This document shows, one piece after another, positions 8,797 through 16,707 of a DNA stretch of 41,270 nt. Source of the DNA: Streptomyces sp. T39 (GTDB lineage Bacteria > Actinomycetota > Actinomycetes > Streptomycetales > Streptomycetaceae); NCBI RefSeq assembly GCF_008042045.1, contig NZ_RDBP01000012.1:2141076-2182345 (forward strand). Direction: 5' to 3'. Numbering within the stretch: the first letter of the stretch is position 1; each line of letters starts with the position of its first letter. The notes under the pieces were generated by a model. It ran no database searches. It worked only from the letters and a program-made list of their open reading frames with translations, and had not been told where the DNA came from. A program made the position numbers and the translations under genes.

Positions 8797-9590
8797 GCGG
8801 GTCCGGCCCCGGGGCTCCCGGCCGCGGGGCCGCCGCCGGTCCTCCGGGCGGCCACGGTCTGCGCCATGCCCGGCAGGAAGTCGGTGAACAGCTCGTGCAC
8901 CTCGCGCACGAGCGGGCGCAGCACGCGGAAGCGGGCGAGCGCGACGCCCCTGCTGGTGAGCCGGGCGCCGCGGACGGCGAGGCGCCGGCTGCGCTCGCTG
9001 TCCGCGGAGCGGTCGAACACCCAGTACAGGACGAGCCCCATCTGGGAGAGCCACATCAACTCCGGCAGGATGTCCCGCAGTTCCTCGGCGACCTTGGCCC
9101 TGGACCCGGCGAGCACCTCCCGGTGCACGTCGATGGCGGCCTCCCGGGCGTGCGCGGACTCGGGGGAGAAGGGGCTGAGCGGTGACTCCGGGTCGGCGGC
9201 GTTCTTGAAGAACTGCGCGGCGAACTCGTGGTACGGCGCGGCGATGTCCAGCCAGGCGGTGAGCACCCCCGCCATCCGGGCCTCGAAGTCGGTCTCCTTC
9301 TCCAGCACGGGCCGGACCGCCGCGCGGTGTTCCGCGGCGATCCGGTCGTAGAAGCCCTGGACGAGATGTTCCTTGGAGGCGAAGTAGTAGTACGCGTTCC
9401 CGACCGAGACCCCGGCCTCCTTGGCGATGGCCCGCATCGTCGTCCTGTCGTAGCCCCGCTCCTGGAAGAGCCGCAGGGCGGTCTCCAGGATCAGCGTGCG
9501 GGTCTGCTCGCTCTTCGGCACCTGCGGCGTCTGCGGTGTCTTCGGCGTCCGCGGTGTCTTCGAGGGGGTGGGGGCCTTCGCATCGGTCAC
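8787..9590 (-). CDS. TetR/AcrR family transcriptional regulator
   Basis: A 267-residue regulator. An unusual N-terminal extension of Thr-Pro-Lys repeats (about residues 5-26) precedes the DNA-binding domain; the helix-turn-helix is at about 51-70 (TMRAIAKEAGVSVGNAYYYF), followed by the usual SKEHL. The C-terminal ligand domain is larger than in simple TetRs. The start is GTG 9590, 11 nt after the stop of the DCC gene on the same strand, so it is the third gene of an operon beginning at 10458. The operon promoter carries two identical palindromes that are the natural candidates for its own operator. The Thr-Pro repeats are encoded by a short degenerate DNA repeat (about 9520-9570) that could vary between strains. 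The 3' end overlaps the metallophosphoesterase gene by 10 bp. Confidence 0.9.
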   Translation of the reverse strand: MTDAKAPTPSKTPRTPKTPQTPQVPKSEQTRTLILETALRLFQERGYDRTTMRAIAKEAGVSVGNAYYYFASKEHLVQGFYDRIAAEHRAAVRPVLEKETDFEARMAGVLTAWLDIAAPYHEFAAQFFKNAADPESPLSPFSPESAHAREAAIDVHREVLAGSRAKVAEELRDILPELMWLSQMGLVLYWVFDRSADSERSRRLAVRGARLTSRGVALARFRVLRPLVREVHELFTDFLPGMAQTVAARRTGGGPAAGSPGAGPAQA

Positions 9591-9601
9591 GGTGGACGAG
9601 C

Positions 9602-10015
9602 CTAACGGGGTACGGCGCACTGCTCGTCACAGGGCGTGGCGCCCCGCCCGGGGCCGAGGCGCTCGCGGTACCTGGCCGCCGCGAGCATGGTGGCCCGGAC
9701 GAAGGGGGCCCCGGCGGGGGTGGCCAGCCAGTGCGCCTTCGACCGGTACTCGGCGAGTGCCCACAGGCAGACGACATAGGCGGCCCGGCCGGTGTACACC
9801 TGGCCCCCGTCGCCGATCACGGTGATCTCCCGCAGGGTGCGGTGGTGGTCCAGCTCCGGGTACCGGCGGCGTGCCTCGGCGGAGCCCGCCGGGATCGTCC
9901 GCAGGGGCACCAGCTGCGGCCGGCGCATCAGCCAGGCGCGCAGGTGGACGCAGAGGGGGCAGCCGGCGTCGTAGAGGACCGTCAGCTCGCGGACCGCGGT
10001 GGTCACGGCGCTCAC
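9602..10015 (-). CDS. DCC-type (DUF393) thiol-disulfide oxidoreductase-like protein
   Basis: A 137-residue protein of the DUF393/DCC family, named for the conserved Asp-Cys-Cys: here YDAGCPLC about 15 residues from the start (aspartate and C-x-x-C), followed by HLRAWLMRRPQLVPLR and the typical late segment EITVIGDGGQVYTGRAAYVVCLWAL. Members are thioredoxin-fold-like, and a redox role is assumed but not shown. The GTG start at 10015 overlaps the stop of the preceding gene (GTGA), indicating translational coupling, and the tetR gene follows by 11 nt. Two further cysteines near the C terminus (PCDEQC) are not part of the family motif. Confidence 0.85.
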   Translation of the reverse strand: MSAVTTAVRELTVLYDAGCPLCVHLRAWLMRRPQLVPLRTIPAGSAEARRRYPELDHHRTLREITVIGDGGQVYTGRAAYVVCLWALAEYRSKAHWLATPAGAPFVRATMLAAARYRERLGPGRGATPCDEQCAVPR

Positions 10016-10458
10016 GCCCCGGCCGGGCCGGTGGCGGGCGGGGTCCAGGGGCCGGTGGCCGACTGCTGCCGGGTCCAGCCCTGGGGGCCGACGGGCGGGG
10101 TGAGTTCGCGCTCCATGACACCCCGGCGGCGGATCCGGTTGAGCACCCAGACGTTGCCGAGGTGCATGACGCCGAGGACGAGCAGCACCACGCCGATCTT
10201 CACGGAGAGGGCCTCGAAGAGGCCCCGGGCGTCGGCGACGGCGTCGGCCGCCTTGAGGTAGAGGGTGACGAATCCGAGGTTGACCAGGTAGAAGCCGACG
10301 ACGAGAAGGTGGTTGACGGCGTCGGCGAGGGTCTCGTTCCCCTTGAGGACGTCCGCGAGGAAGATCCTCCCGTTCCGGCTCAGGGTCCGCGCCACCCAGA
10401 CCGTGAGGGCGACGCTGATCAGCAGGTAGACGACGTATGCGACGACAGTGAGGTCCAT
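10012..10458 (-). CDS. Small membrane protein, first gene of the TetR operon
   Basis: A 148-residue protein with three or four predicted transmembrane helices: VAYVVYLLISVALTVWVA at the N terminus, a central LLVVGFYLVNLGFVTLYL and a third VKIGVVLLVLGVMHLGNVWVL, then a basic cytoplasmic tail ending in a proline-rich segment. The start is taken as ATG 10458 (MDLTVV...) because GGAGGG lies 7 nt upstream; an ATG 27 nt further upstream lies inside an operator palindrome and has no ribosome site. It is translationally coupled to the DCC gene. I do not recognise a function; co-transcription with a redox-type protein and a repressor hints at an inducible membrane or redox response. Confidence 0.8.
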   Translation of the reverse strand: MDLTVVAYVVYLLISVALTVWVARTLSRNGRIFLADVLKGNETLADAVNHLLVVGFYLVNLGFVTLYLKAADAVADARGLFEALSVKIGVVLLVLGVMHLGNVWVLNRIRRRGVMERELTPPVGPQGWTRQQSATGPWTPPATGPAGA

Positions 10459-10471
10459 GCCCCACCCTCCC

Positions 10472-10529
10472 TTGAACATGTTCAAAAGCTGACGGTGACG
10501 ACTGTAGACCTCCTTTTGAACATGTTCAA
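10472..10529 (-). promoter_or_regulatory. Promoter bracketed by two identical operator palindromes (probable TetR autoregulation)
   Basis: TTGAACATGTTCAA occurs perfectly at 10472-10485 and again at 10516-10529, 44 bp apart; with flanks they form an 18-bp inverted pair. Reading the minus strand, the distal copy contains the -35 TTGAAC (10529-10524), followed by a 17-nt spacer and the -10 TACAGT (10506-10501). The expected transcription start is near 10494, and the second palindrome covers about +10 to +23. A protein bound to either site would block the polymerase. The third gene of the operon encodes a TetR, the obvious candidate ligand-responsive repressor. Confidence 0.8.
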
Positions 10530-10596
10530 GTCATCGTGTGACGGTCAACGCACCGCCCCGGGCCGGAAATCGGCGGCGTGACCTGGGCTCCTGGCC

Positions 10597-10609
10597 TAAC
10601 CTCTGCCGG
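10597..10609 (+). promoter_or_regulatory. -10 box of probable leaderless hydrolase promoter
   Basis: TAACCT at 10597-10602 is 7 nt before ATG 10610, and no ribosome binding site is present. The operator palindromes lie about 70 bp upstream, so cross-control is possible but not shown. Confidence 0.4.
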
Positions 10610-11425
10610 ATGACCCTCTCTTACGACGAGGCCGGCGACGGCCCCGCAGTCCTGCTGCTCCACGCCGGCGTGTGCGACCGGCGCATGTGGGACCCCCAGT
10701 TCGACGCCCTGGCCGCGGCCGGCCACCGTGTGGTGCGCGCCGACCTCCGGGGCTTCGGCGCCACCCCGGTCGCCGAGGAGCCCTACACCAACTCGGGTGA
10801 CGTGCTCGCCCTGATGGACCGCCTCGGCATCGAACGGGCGGCCCTCGTCGGGGCCTCCTTCGGCGGCCGTGTGGCGCTCTTCACCGCGCTGCGCGCCGCG
10901 GAGCGGCTGACCGCGCTGGCGCTGCTGAACGCGCCCCTGCCGGGGCAGGGCGGCTGTGCGAGCCCGGAACTGATCGCGTTCGACCGCCGGGAGACCGAGC
11001 TGTTCGAGGCCGGCGACCTCGACGCGGCTGCCGCGCTCAACGTGGAGACCTGGATGGGCCCTGAGGCCGGCGAGGCCACCCGGGCGGCCGTGCACGCCAT
11101 GCAGCTGCACGCCTTCGAGGTGCAGAGCGCCGCCGAGCGTGCCGTGGAGAAGGAGGGCGCGCGGTACGTGCTCTCCGCCGCGGAGGCGGAAGGCCCCTAC
11201 GACCTGGCAGGCATCGGCATACCCCTGCTGATCGCGTCCGGCGCCCACGACCTGAGCGACTTCCGGGCCGGCGCGTCCCATCTGGCCGCGGCCGTCCCCG
11301 GCGCCCGGCACGTCGAACTCCCCTGGGCCGGCCACCTGCCGAGCCTGGAGCGCCCGGACGAGATCACCGCCCTGCTGAAGGACTTCCTCGCCGGTGCCGT
11401 GCGCGGCGACCGTGAGCGGGCGTGA
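10610..11425 (+). CDS. Alpha/beta-fold hydrolase
   Basis: A 271-residue alpha/beta hydrolase. The oxyanion HG motif is LLLHAG near residue 18, and the nucleophile elbow is GASFGG with Ser83. A late aspartate lies in SGAHDLSD and the catalytic histidine in WAGHLPSLERP, so the triad is complete. The family includes esterases, lactonases and C-C hydrolases, and the sequence alone does not fix the substrate. The start is ATG 10610 (MTLSYDEAGDG), which matches where such proteins normally begin; the in-frame opening from 10538 has no fold content. It is divergent from the TetR operon and convergent with the next gene, with only 6 nt between stops. Confidence 0.88.
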   Translation: MTLSYDEAGDGPAVLLLHAGVCDRRMWDPQFDALAAAGHRVVRADLRGFGATPVAEEPYTNSGDVLALMDRLGIERAALVGASFGGRVALFTALRAAERLTALALLNAPLPGQGGCASPELIAFDRRETELFEAGDLDAAAALNVETWMGPEAGEATRAAVHAMQLHAFEVQSAAERAVEKEGARYVLSAAEAEGPYDLAGIGIPLLIASGAHDLSDFRAGASHLAAAVPGARHVELPWAGHLPSLERPDEITALLKDFLAGAVRGDRERA

Positions 11426-11431
11426 GGGCCC

Positions 11432-12016
11432 TCACAGGGCGCTGAGCGAGCGGGCGTAGGTGATCCGGCCCATCACCTCGGTGAAGGTCTCGGGCCCCTT
11501 CGCGGGGATCATCGCCGCATGGTGGAGGCCGCCGCCGGTCACGGTCACCTGCACGAAGCCCGTCGTCCGCTTCTCGTTGAGGAGCAGGAAGAGCAGACCG
11601 AGGCCGCAGGCGGCGACGAACAGGACCGCCAGCACGATCGCGTACACCGGGGTCCGGTTCTCGGTGCGCGACAGGTCCACCGCGTTCCACACGGCGCCCC
11701 GCAGCGGCATCGTGCCGGCCGGGGTGACCACCGCGTCCGGCAGGACGGTGATGTCGCCGATGGTGACGAGCGGCTGCCCGCCGGGGGCGGGCGCCGGGCC
11801 GGCCCCCTGGGCGGGCACGGGCACCCCCGCGCCCACCGTCGGCTGATAGGCGGCCTGGTGGGCGAGCGGCCCGCCGTGGACCTGGGTGGGGTCGCGCGGG
11901 ACGCCGTACGCCTGCGTGGGCGGGTGCGCGGAGCCGTGCGGGGGCGTCCCGGAGGGCTCCTCCGGGCCCCAGTTGTACTCGGGCTCCCCTTCCCTGTACG
12001 CGCCTGGCTCGGTCAT
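11432..12016 (-). CDS. Hypothetical membrane protein with proline-rich N-terminus
   Basis: A 194-residue protein I do not recognise by name. Residues 1-80 are rich in Pro, Gly, His and Gln (probably disordered, cytoplasmic). Then comes a short beta-rich segment (LVTIGDITVLPDAVVTPAGTMPLRGAVW), a pair of hydrophobic segments near 123-147 (YAIVLAVLFVAACGLGLLFLLL), and a C-terminal beta-rich region (VQVTVTGGGLHHAAMIPAKG). The pattern of beta strands around a membrane hairpin resembles small actinobacterial proteins with a cytoplasmic PH-like half-domain, but this is inference. ATG 12016 is preceded by GGGGAG at 6 nt. It is separated from sdhB by the bidirectional-looking hairpin at 12101-12143. 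Confidence 0.75.
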   Translation of the reverse strand: MTEPGAYREGEPEYNWGPEEPSGTPPHGSAHPPTQAYGVPRDPTQVHGGPLAHQAAYQPTVGAGVPVPAQGAGPAPAPGGQPLVTIGDITVLPDAVVTPAGTMPLRGAVWNAVDLSRTENRTPVYAIVLAVLFVAACGLGLLFLLLNEKRTTGFVQVTVTGGGLHHAAMIPAKGPETFTEVMGRITYARSLSAL

Positions 12017-12100
12017 GGTGCTCCCCGTTCTGCTGCCGCGCCTGTCCGTCCCACGATCCTGCCAGGTGCGGACCCGGTCGGTGAAGTCCGCGCCGGACGC

Positions 12101-12143
12101 ACGGAAGGGCCCCGGCTCCTCGCGGGAGCCGGGGCCCTTCCGT
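12101..12143 (-). terminator. Terminator of the sdh operon
   Basis: Near-perfect 19-bp stem (12101-12119 with 12125-12143) and a 5-nt loop, 28 bp past the sdhB stop (which lies at 12171 on the minus strand). Confidence 0.85.
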
Positions 12144-12170
12144 GTCGTGCGCGGCCGTGGCCGTCGGGTG

Positions 12171-12929
12171 TCAGAAGCGGCGCGTGATCAGCGCCCGCTT
12201 GACCTCCTGGATCGCCTTGGTGACCTCGATGCCGCGAGGGCAGGCGTCCGTGCAGTTGAACGTGGTGCGGCAGCGCCACACGCCGTCCTTGTCGTTGAGG
12301 ATCTCCAGGCGCTGCTCCCCGGCCTCGTCACGCGAGTCGAAGATGAAGCGGTGCGCGTTGACGATCGCCGCCGGGCCGAAGTACTGGCCGTCGTTCCAGA
12401 ACACCGGGCACGAGGACGTGCACGCGGCGCACAGGATGCACTTGGTGGTGTCGTCGAAGCGCTCGCGGTCCTCGGCGGACTGCAGGCGCTCGCGCGTCGG
12501 CTCGTTCCCCTTGGTGACCAGGAACGGCATGACGTCCCGGTACGCCTGGAAGAACGGCTCCATGTCCACGACCAGGTCCTTGAGGACCGTCAGGCCCTTT
12601 ATGGCCTCGACCGTGATCGGCTTCTCCGGGTTGATGTCCTTGATCAGCGTCTTGCAGGCGAGCCTGTTCTTGCCGTTGATCCGCATCGCGTCGGAGCCGC
12701 AGATGCCGTGCGCGCAGGAGCGGCGGAAGGTCAGCGTGCCGTCGACGTCCCACTTGATCTTGTGGAGACCGTCGAGCACGCGCTCCTTCGGGTCGATCTC
12801 GATCTGGAAGTCCTCCCAGACCGCGTGCTCCGACACCTCGGGGTTGTAGCGGCGGATCCGGAAGGTGACCGTGATGAGGTGGGAGGCCGCTGCTTCCTTC
12901 TCCACCTTGTCCATGACGGGGGTAGCCAT
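12171..12929 (-). CDS. sdhB: Succinate dehydrogenase iron-sulfur subunit
   Basis: A 252-residue iron-sulfur subunit of complex II, passing electrons from the flavoprotein to the membrane anchor. The [2Fe-2S] ferredoxin-type cysteines are in SCAHGICGSDAMRING and NRLAC; the [4Fe-4S]/[3Fe-4S] region holds CILCAACTSSCP and CRTTFNCTDACPRGI. All expected cluster ligands are present and the length is normal. The start ATG at 12929 shares one base with the sdhA stop (TGATG), so translation is coupled. It is the last gene of sdhCDAB, and a strong terminator follows. Confidence 0.97.
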   Translation of the reverse strand: MATPVMDKVEKEAAASHLITVTFRIRRYNPEVSEHAVWEDFQIEIDPKERVLDGLHKIKWDVDGTLTFRRSCAHGICGSDAMRINGKNRLACKTLIKDINPEKPITVEAIKGLTVLKDLVVDMEPFFQAYRDVMPFLVTKGNEPTRERLQSAEDRERFDDTTKCILCAACTSSCPVFWNDGQYFGPAAIVNAHRFIFDSRDEAGEQRLEILNDKDGVWRCRTTFNCTDACPRGIEVTKAIQEVKRALITRRF

Positions 12930-14683
12930 CAGTACTTACGCTCCATCGGCTGGTAGCGGGTCTGGACGACCGGCTTGTAGTCGAGACGGATCGACTCGGC
13001 GCCGTCGTCGCCCACCTCGCGGTACGCCATGGTGTGGCGCATGAAGTTGACGTCGTCGCGGTTGGGGAAGTCCTCGCGGTAGTGACCGCCGCGCGACTCC
13101 TTGCGGGCCAGTGCGGAGACGGCCATGACCTCGGCCAGGTCGAGCAGGTTGCCCAGCTCGATGGCCTCCAGCAGGTCCGTGTTGAACCGCTTGCCCTTGT
13201 CCTGGACGGACACGTTCTTGTAGCGGGCCCGCAGCTCGGCGATCTTCTCGACGGCCGTCTTGATCGTCTGCTCGGTGCGGAACACCATCACGTTGGCGTC
13301 CATCGTCTCCTGGAGCTCCGTGCGGAGTGTGGCCACCCGCTCGTTGCCCGTGGAGTTCCGCAGCCGCTCGACCTGCTCCTCGACCAGCGAGGCCGGGTTC
13401 TCGGGCAGCTCGACGTAGTCGTTCTTCGCGGCGTACTCGGCGGCGGCGATGCCGGAGCGGCGTCCGAAGACGTTGATGTCCAGCAGCGAGTTGGTGCCGA
13501 GACGGTTGGCGCCGTGCACGGAGACACAGGCGACCTCGCCGGCGGCGTACAGGCCCGGGACGACGGTGGTGTTGTCCGCGAGCACCTCGCCCTCGACGTT
13601 GGTCGGGATGCCGCCCATGGCGTAGTGCGCGGTCGGCTGGATCGGGATCGGGTCCGTGTAGGGCTCGATGCCGAGGTAGGTCCGCGCGAACTCGGTGATG
13701 TCCGGCAGCTTGGCGTCCAGCTGCTCCGGCGGCAGGTGGGTCAGGTCCAGGTACACGTGGTCGCCCTCGGGGCCGCAGCCGCGGCCCTCGCGGATCTCCG
13801 TGTAGATGGAGCGCGAGACGACGTCACGGGACGCGAGGTCCTTCATGACCGGCGCGTACTTCTCCATGAAGCGCTCGCCGTCCTTGTTGCGGAGGATGCC
13901 GCCCTCACCACGGGCGCCCTCCGTCAGCAGGATGCCCATGCGCCAGATGCCCGTCGGGTGGAACTGGAAGAACTCCATGTCCTCCAGCGGCAGGCCGCGG
14001 CGGTAGCAGGCCGCCTGCCCGTCACCGGTCAGGGTGTGCGCGTTGGAGGTCACCTTGAAGAACTTGCCGGTGCCGCCGGACGCGTAGATCACGGCCTTCG
14101 CCTGGAAGACGTGGATCTCGCCGGTGGCCAGCTCGTAGGCGACCACGCCGGCGGACTTCTTGACCCCGTCGACCTCGGTGATCAGCTGGTCCAGGACGTA
14201 GAACTCGTTGAAGAACTCCACGCCCTCCTTGACGCAGTTCTGGTACAGCGTCTGGAGGATCATGTGACCGGTGCGGTCCGCGGCGTAGCAGGACCGGCGG
14301 ACCGGGGCCTCGCCGTGGTTGCGGGAGTGGCCGCCGAAGCGGCGCTGGTCGATGGTGCCGTTCGGGGTCCGGTTGAACGGCAGGCCCATCTTCTCCAGGT
14401 CGAGGACGGCGTCGATGGCCTCCTTCGCCAGGATCTCGGCGGCGTCCTGGTCGACCAGGTAGTCACCGCCCTTGACCGTGTCGAAGGTGTGCCACTCCCA
14501 GTTGTCCTCCTCCACGTTCGCCAGCGCGGCGGCCATGCCGCCCTGCGCGGCGCCCGTGTGGGACCGGGTGGGGTAGAGCTTCGTCAGCACCGCGGTGCGG
14601 CTGCGCTTCGTCGACTCGATGGCGGCGCGCATGCCGGCGCCGCCGGCGCCCACGATGACGGTGTCGTACTTGTGGATCTTCAT
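12929..14683 (-). CDS. sdhA: Succinate dehydrogenase flavoprotein subunit
   Basis: A 584-residue FAD-containing catalytic subunit oxidising succinate to fumarate. Visible motifs: N-terminal GAGGAGMRAA dinucleotide fold, SHTGAAQGGMAAAL with the histidine that covalently binds FAD, FGGHSRNHGEAPVRRSCYAADRTGH, and the substrate-site region HPTGI through ARGEGG. The C-terminal domain has the typical ALARKESRGGHYREDFPNRDD. Full length. It sits 24 bp downstream of sdhD in the same operon. Its 3' end overlaps sdhB by one base. Confidence 0.97.
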   Translation of the reverse strand: MKIHKYDTVIVGAGGAGMRAAIESTKRSRTAVLTKLYPTRSHTGAAQGGMAAALANVEEDNWEWHTFDTVKGGDYLVDQDAAEILAKEAIDAVLDLEKMGLPFNRTPNGTIDQRRFGGHSRNHGEAPVRRSCYAADRTGHMILQTLYQNCVKEGVEFFNEFYVLDQLITEVDGVKKSAGVVAYELATGEIHVFQAKAVIYASGGTGKFFKVTSNAHTLTGDGQAACYRRGLPLEDMEFFQFHPTGIWRMGILLTEGARGEGGILRNKDGERFMEKYAPVMKDLASRDVVSRSIYTEIREGRGCGPEGDHVYLDLTHLPPEQLDAKLPDITEFARTYLGIEPYTDPIPIQPTAHYAMGGIPTNVEGEVLADNTTVVPGLYAAGEVACVSVHGANRLGTNSLLDINVFGRRSGIAAAEYAAKNDYVELPENPASLVEEQVERLRNSTGNERVATLRTELQETMDANVMVFRTEQTIKTAVEKIAELRARYKNVSVQDKGKRFNTDLLEAIELGNLLDLAEVMAVSALARKESRGGHYREDFPNRDDVNFMRHTMAYREVGDDGAESIRLDYKPVVQTRYQPMERKY

Positions 14684-14707
14684 GGGTGGATTACCTCAGC
14701 CCCGTGC

Positions 14708-15187
14708 CTAGCGGATGTTCGGGTCGAAGGTGAAGATCACCAGCGTGCCCAGAAGGATGGTGAACACCGTGGCGGTGTACAGCAGGCCCTTGAGCCACAG
14801 GCGCGTGTGGGGACGCTCCGCGTAGTCGTTGATGACGGTACGGAGGCCGTTGGCGCCGTGCAGCATGGCAAGCCACAGCATCAGCAGGTCCCAGGTCTGC
14901 CAGAACGGGGACGCCCAGCGGCCGGCCACGAAGGCGAAGCCGATCTTGGAGACGCCGCCGTCGAGCACCAGCTGGATCAGCAGGTGGCCGATGACCAGGA
15001 CGACGAGCACCACGCCCGACAGGCGCATGAACAGCCAGGCGGCCATCTCGAAGTTGCCCCGGGTCGACTTCGGGGTCTTCTTGGTGCGCTTGCGCGGTGC
15101 CTCGATGTACGGGGCCGGGTTGTCGACGTCGAAGACGCGCTCGCCCTCGACCTCGCCGATCGCGGAAGGGGTTACCTCAGTGGACAT
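14708..15187 (-). CDS. sdhD: Succinate dehydrogenase membrane anchor subunit
   Basis: A 159-residue membrane anchor of complex II. A cytoplasmic N-terminus of about 45 residues precedes three predicted helices: FEMAAWLFMRLSGVVLVVLVIGHLLIQLVL, an internal WDLLMLWLAMLHGANGL and YTATVFTILLGTLVIF. Histidines in the helices (in GHLL and LHGANGL) are suited to haem or quinone contact. It lies between sdhC (8 nt upstream) and sdhA, which supports the assignment of this fairly variable subunit. Confidence 0.93.
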   Translation of the reverse strand: MSTEVTPSAIGEVEGERVFDVDNPAPYIEAPRKRTKKTPKSTRGNFEMAAWLFMRLSGVVLVVLVIGHLLIQLVLDGGVSKIGFAFVAGRWASPFWQTWDLLMLWLAMLHGANGLRTVINDYAERPHTRLWLKGLLYTATVFTILLGTLVIFTFDPNIR

Positions 15188-15195
15188 CTCTCGCC

Positions 15196-15576
15196 TCAGC
15201 TCCCGAACAGTTCACGAGCGGCGTGGCCGAGCACCGGGTACAGCGCGCCTGCCATCAGCACGACCCAGATGCCCATCACGGTCCAGAGCATCTGCTTCTG
15301 GTAGCGGGGGCCCTTGGACCAGAAGTCCACGGCGATGACGCGCAGGCCGTTGAGCGCGTGGAAGAGGATCGCGGCGACGAGGCCGTATTCCAGAAGCGCG
15401 ACGAGCGGCGTCTTGTAGGTGGCGACGACCTCGTCGTACGCCTCGGGGGAGACGCGGACGAGGGCGGTGTCCAGCACATGTACGAACAGGAAGAAGAAGA
15501 TGAGGACGCCGGTGACTCGATGAGCCACCCAGCTCCACATTCCTTCCCGGCCGCGGTACAGCGTTCCAGCCGGCAC
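15196..15576 (-). CDS. sdhC: Succinate dehydrogenase cytochrome b556 subunit
   Basis: A 126-residue haem-binding membrane subunit. It opens with the family signature (LYRGREGMWSWVAHRVTGVLI) and has three helices: VTGVLIFFFLFVHVLDTALV, PLVALLEYGLVAAILFHALNGLRV and MLWTVMGIWVVLMAGALYPVLG. The histidine in VHVLD or FHALNG is the likely axial ligand. The start is GTG 15576, 7 nt after GGAGGG; the frame stays open far upstream into the OHCU-like gene, but that extension lacks family similarity. It is the first gene of sdhCDAB; a TACGAT-type -10 is visible near 15665 without a good -35. Confidence 0.95.
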   Translation of the reverse strand: MPAGTLYRGREGMWSWVAHRVTGVLIFFFLFVHVLDTALVRVSPEAYDEVVATYKTPLVALLEYGLVAAILFHALNGLRVIAVDFWSKGPRYQKQMLWTVMGIWVVLMAGALYPVLGHAARELFGS

Positions 15577-15743
15577 GGAAGAACCCTCCGGGAGCGGGGA
15601 CTGGGGCCTGCCGGCTTGGGGTGTCGGTCGGGCCCGGCCGGGTACGGTCCACCGGCCCTCGCCATCGTAGCGACGTGTTGTCGGTTCGTTCGCCCGGGGT
15701 GCACCGGTGTGATCAAACAGGCAATCAATCAGCCACGGACGGG

Positions 15744-16352
15744 CTACTGTCCGGGGCCCGAGGCGCCTGTTTCCGGATGGTTGGCCACTACATGTGCCAC
15801 TCGGGAGCGGGCCAGGGCCCGCAGCTCGTCCGCCGAGACGGATCTCTCCTCGTCCGGTTCGTGGGCGAGTCGCCGCCGGATGCCGGCCAGTACCTGGTCC
15901 AGCCACTCCTCGGGGCGGTGCGCGTCGAGGCAGATGACGAACGCATGTCCGAATCTGCTCTCGTAGGCGGCGTGCGCCGCGGCCAGCGCGGTCCGGGCCG
16001 CCGGGGGCGCCCCCGGCGCGAGACCCGCCGAGCACTCGTGGGCCAGGGCTTCGTGCACGTCGGCGGGGGTCAGGTCGTATCCGGCCTCGTCGCAGGCGGC
16101 GAGCAGGGAGGCCAGGTCGGGGTAGGGCCGGTGCGCCGCGACACGCCGGGCCCACCGGTGGCTGCCGCAGCAGTCGAGCAGGAGCGCCTCGGCCACGGGG
16201 GCGGGCGCGGTGTTGAAGGCGGCGAGTCCGGGCAGGCTGCCGGGCCGGGACGGTATGACCTCCGGGAAGAGCGCGCTCCCGGCGTGTCCGCGTGAGACGT
16301 GTCGGACGGCCGGCGGTCGCTCGGGGGTACCGGCGGGGGTGTCGCTGGACAG
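15744..16352 (-). CDS. OHCU decarboxylase-like protein (ureide pathway family)
   Basis: A member of the 2-oxo-4-hydroxy-4-carboxy-5-ureidoimidazoline decarboxylase family, the last step in making (S)-allantoin from urate. The core LLLDCCGSHRWARRVAAHRPYPD and FGHAFVICLD are clearly family-type. The nearest standard start (GTG 16196, giving 150 residues) leaves out the conserved opening GLAAFNTAPAP that lies just upstream in frame and has no ribosome site. There is no ATG, GTG or TTG upstream, but a CTG at 16352 follows GAGGAG with 5 nt spacing, giving 202 residues. I use this start as the more likely one. The usual HPxLG and SxxEQ segments of the family are not recognisable (AHECSAG and no SxxEQ), so activity on OHCU is uncertain. 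No uricase or allantoinase genes are in the window. Confidence 0.7.
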   Translation of the reverse strand: MSSDTPAGTPERPPAVRHVSRGHAGSALFPEVIPSRPGSLPGLAAFNTAPAPVAEALLLDCCGSHRWARRVAAHRPYPDLASLLAACDEAGYDLTPADVHEALAHECSAGLAPGAPPAARTALAAAHAAYESRFGHAFVICLDAHRPEEWLDQVLAGIRRRLAHEPDEERSVSADELRALARSRVAHVVANHPETGASGPGQ

Positions 16353-16707
16353 CGGGACTCCTCGAAGGGCCAGCAGGGACGGCTGGGAAGGGAGAGAGGG
16401 ATGAGCCGTAACGCTATCGATCTGTGTCGAAACCTGTCCGAAGGATGCGCGAATTTCACCCGGACGGGAGAGTTTGGACCCATGTGATGGACGTGGTGGG
16501 TGGACTCTGGAGGGAGTGTTTCACCCTGGTTTCGCCCTTGAGGGGGCGTTTCCTCCGATCCGGGCCCGACCGGCGCCGCCCGCCCGGGCACCTCCGGCTC
16601 CGGCCCGCCGGACCGCACCCGGCCCGGCACCCCGCGGGGCCGCGCCCCGACGACGCCATCTCGCCCGGCCGGCCGACAGGCCGGACCGGACCACGGAAGG
16701 TTCGCCC
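16353..16707. other. Divergent intergenic region between OHCU-like gene and GH20 gene
   Basis: 355 bp with no convincing gene. It must hold promoters for both flanking genes. Short GC-rich dyads are present, but I find no DasR-type site (ACTGGTCTAGACCAGT-like) that would be expected for a chitin-derived sugar gene, nor a riboswitch. Confidence 0.5.

Noticed and set aside
15577..15743. Rex-type redox operator ahead of sdhC
   Set aside because: No TGTGAAC-N3-TTCACA-like sequence is present.
16353..16707. DasR site expected upstream of the GH20 hexosaminidase
   Set aside because: No sequence close to the ACTGGTCTAGACCAGT-type consensus was found.
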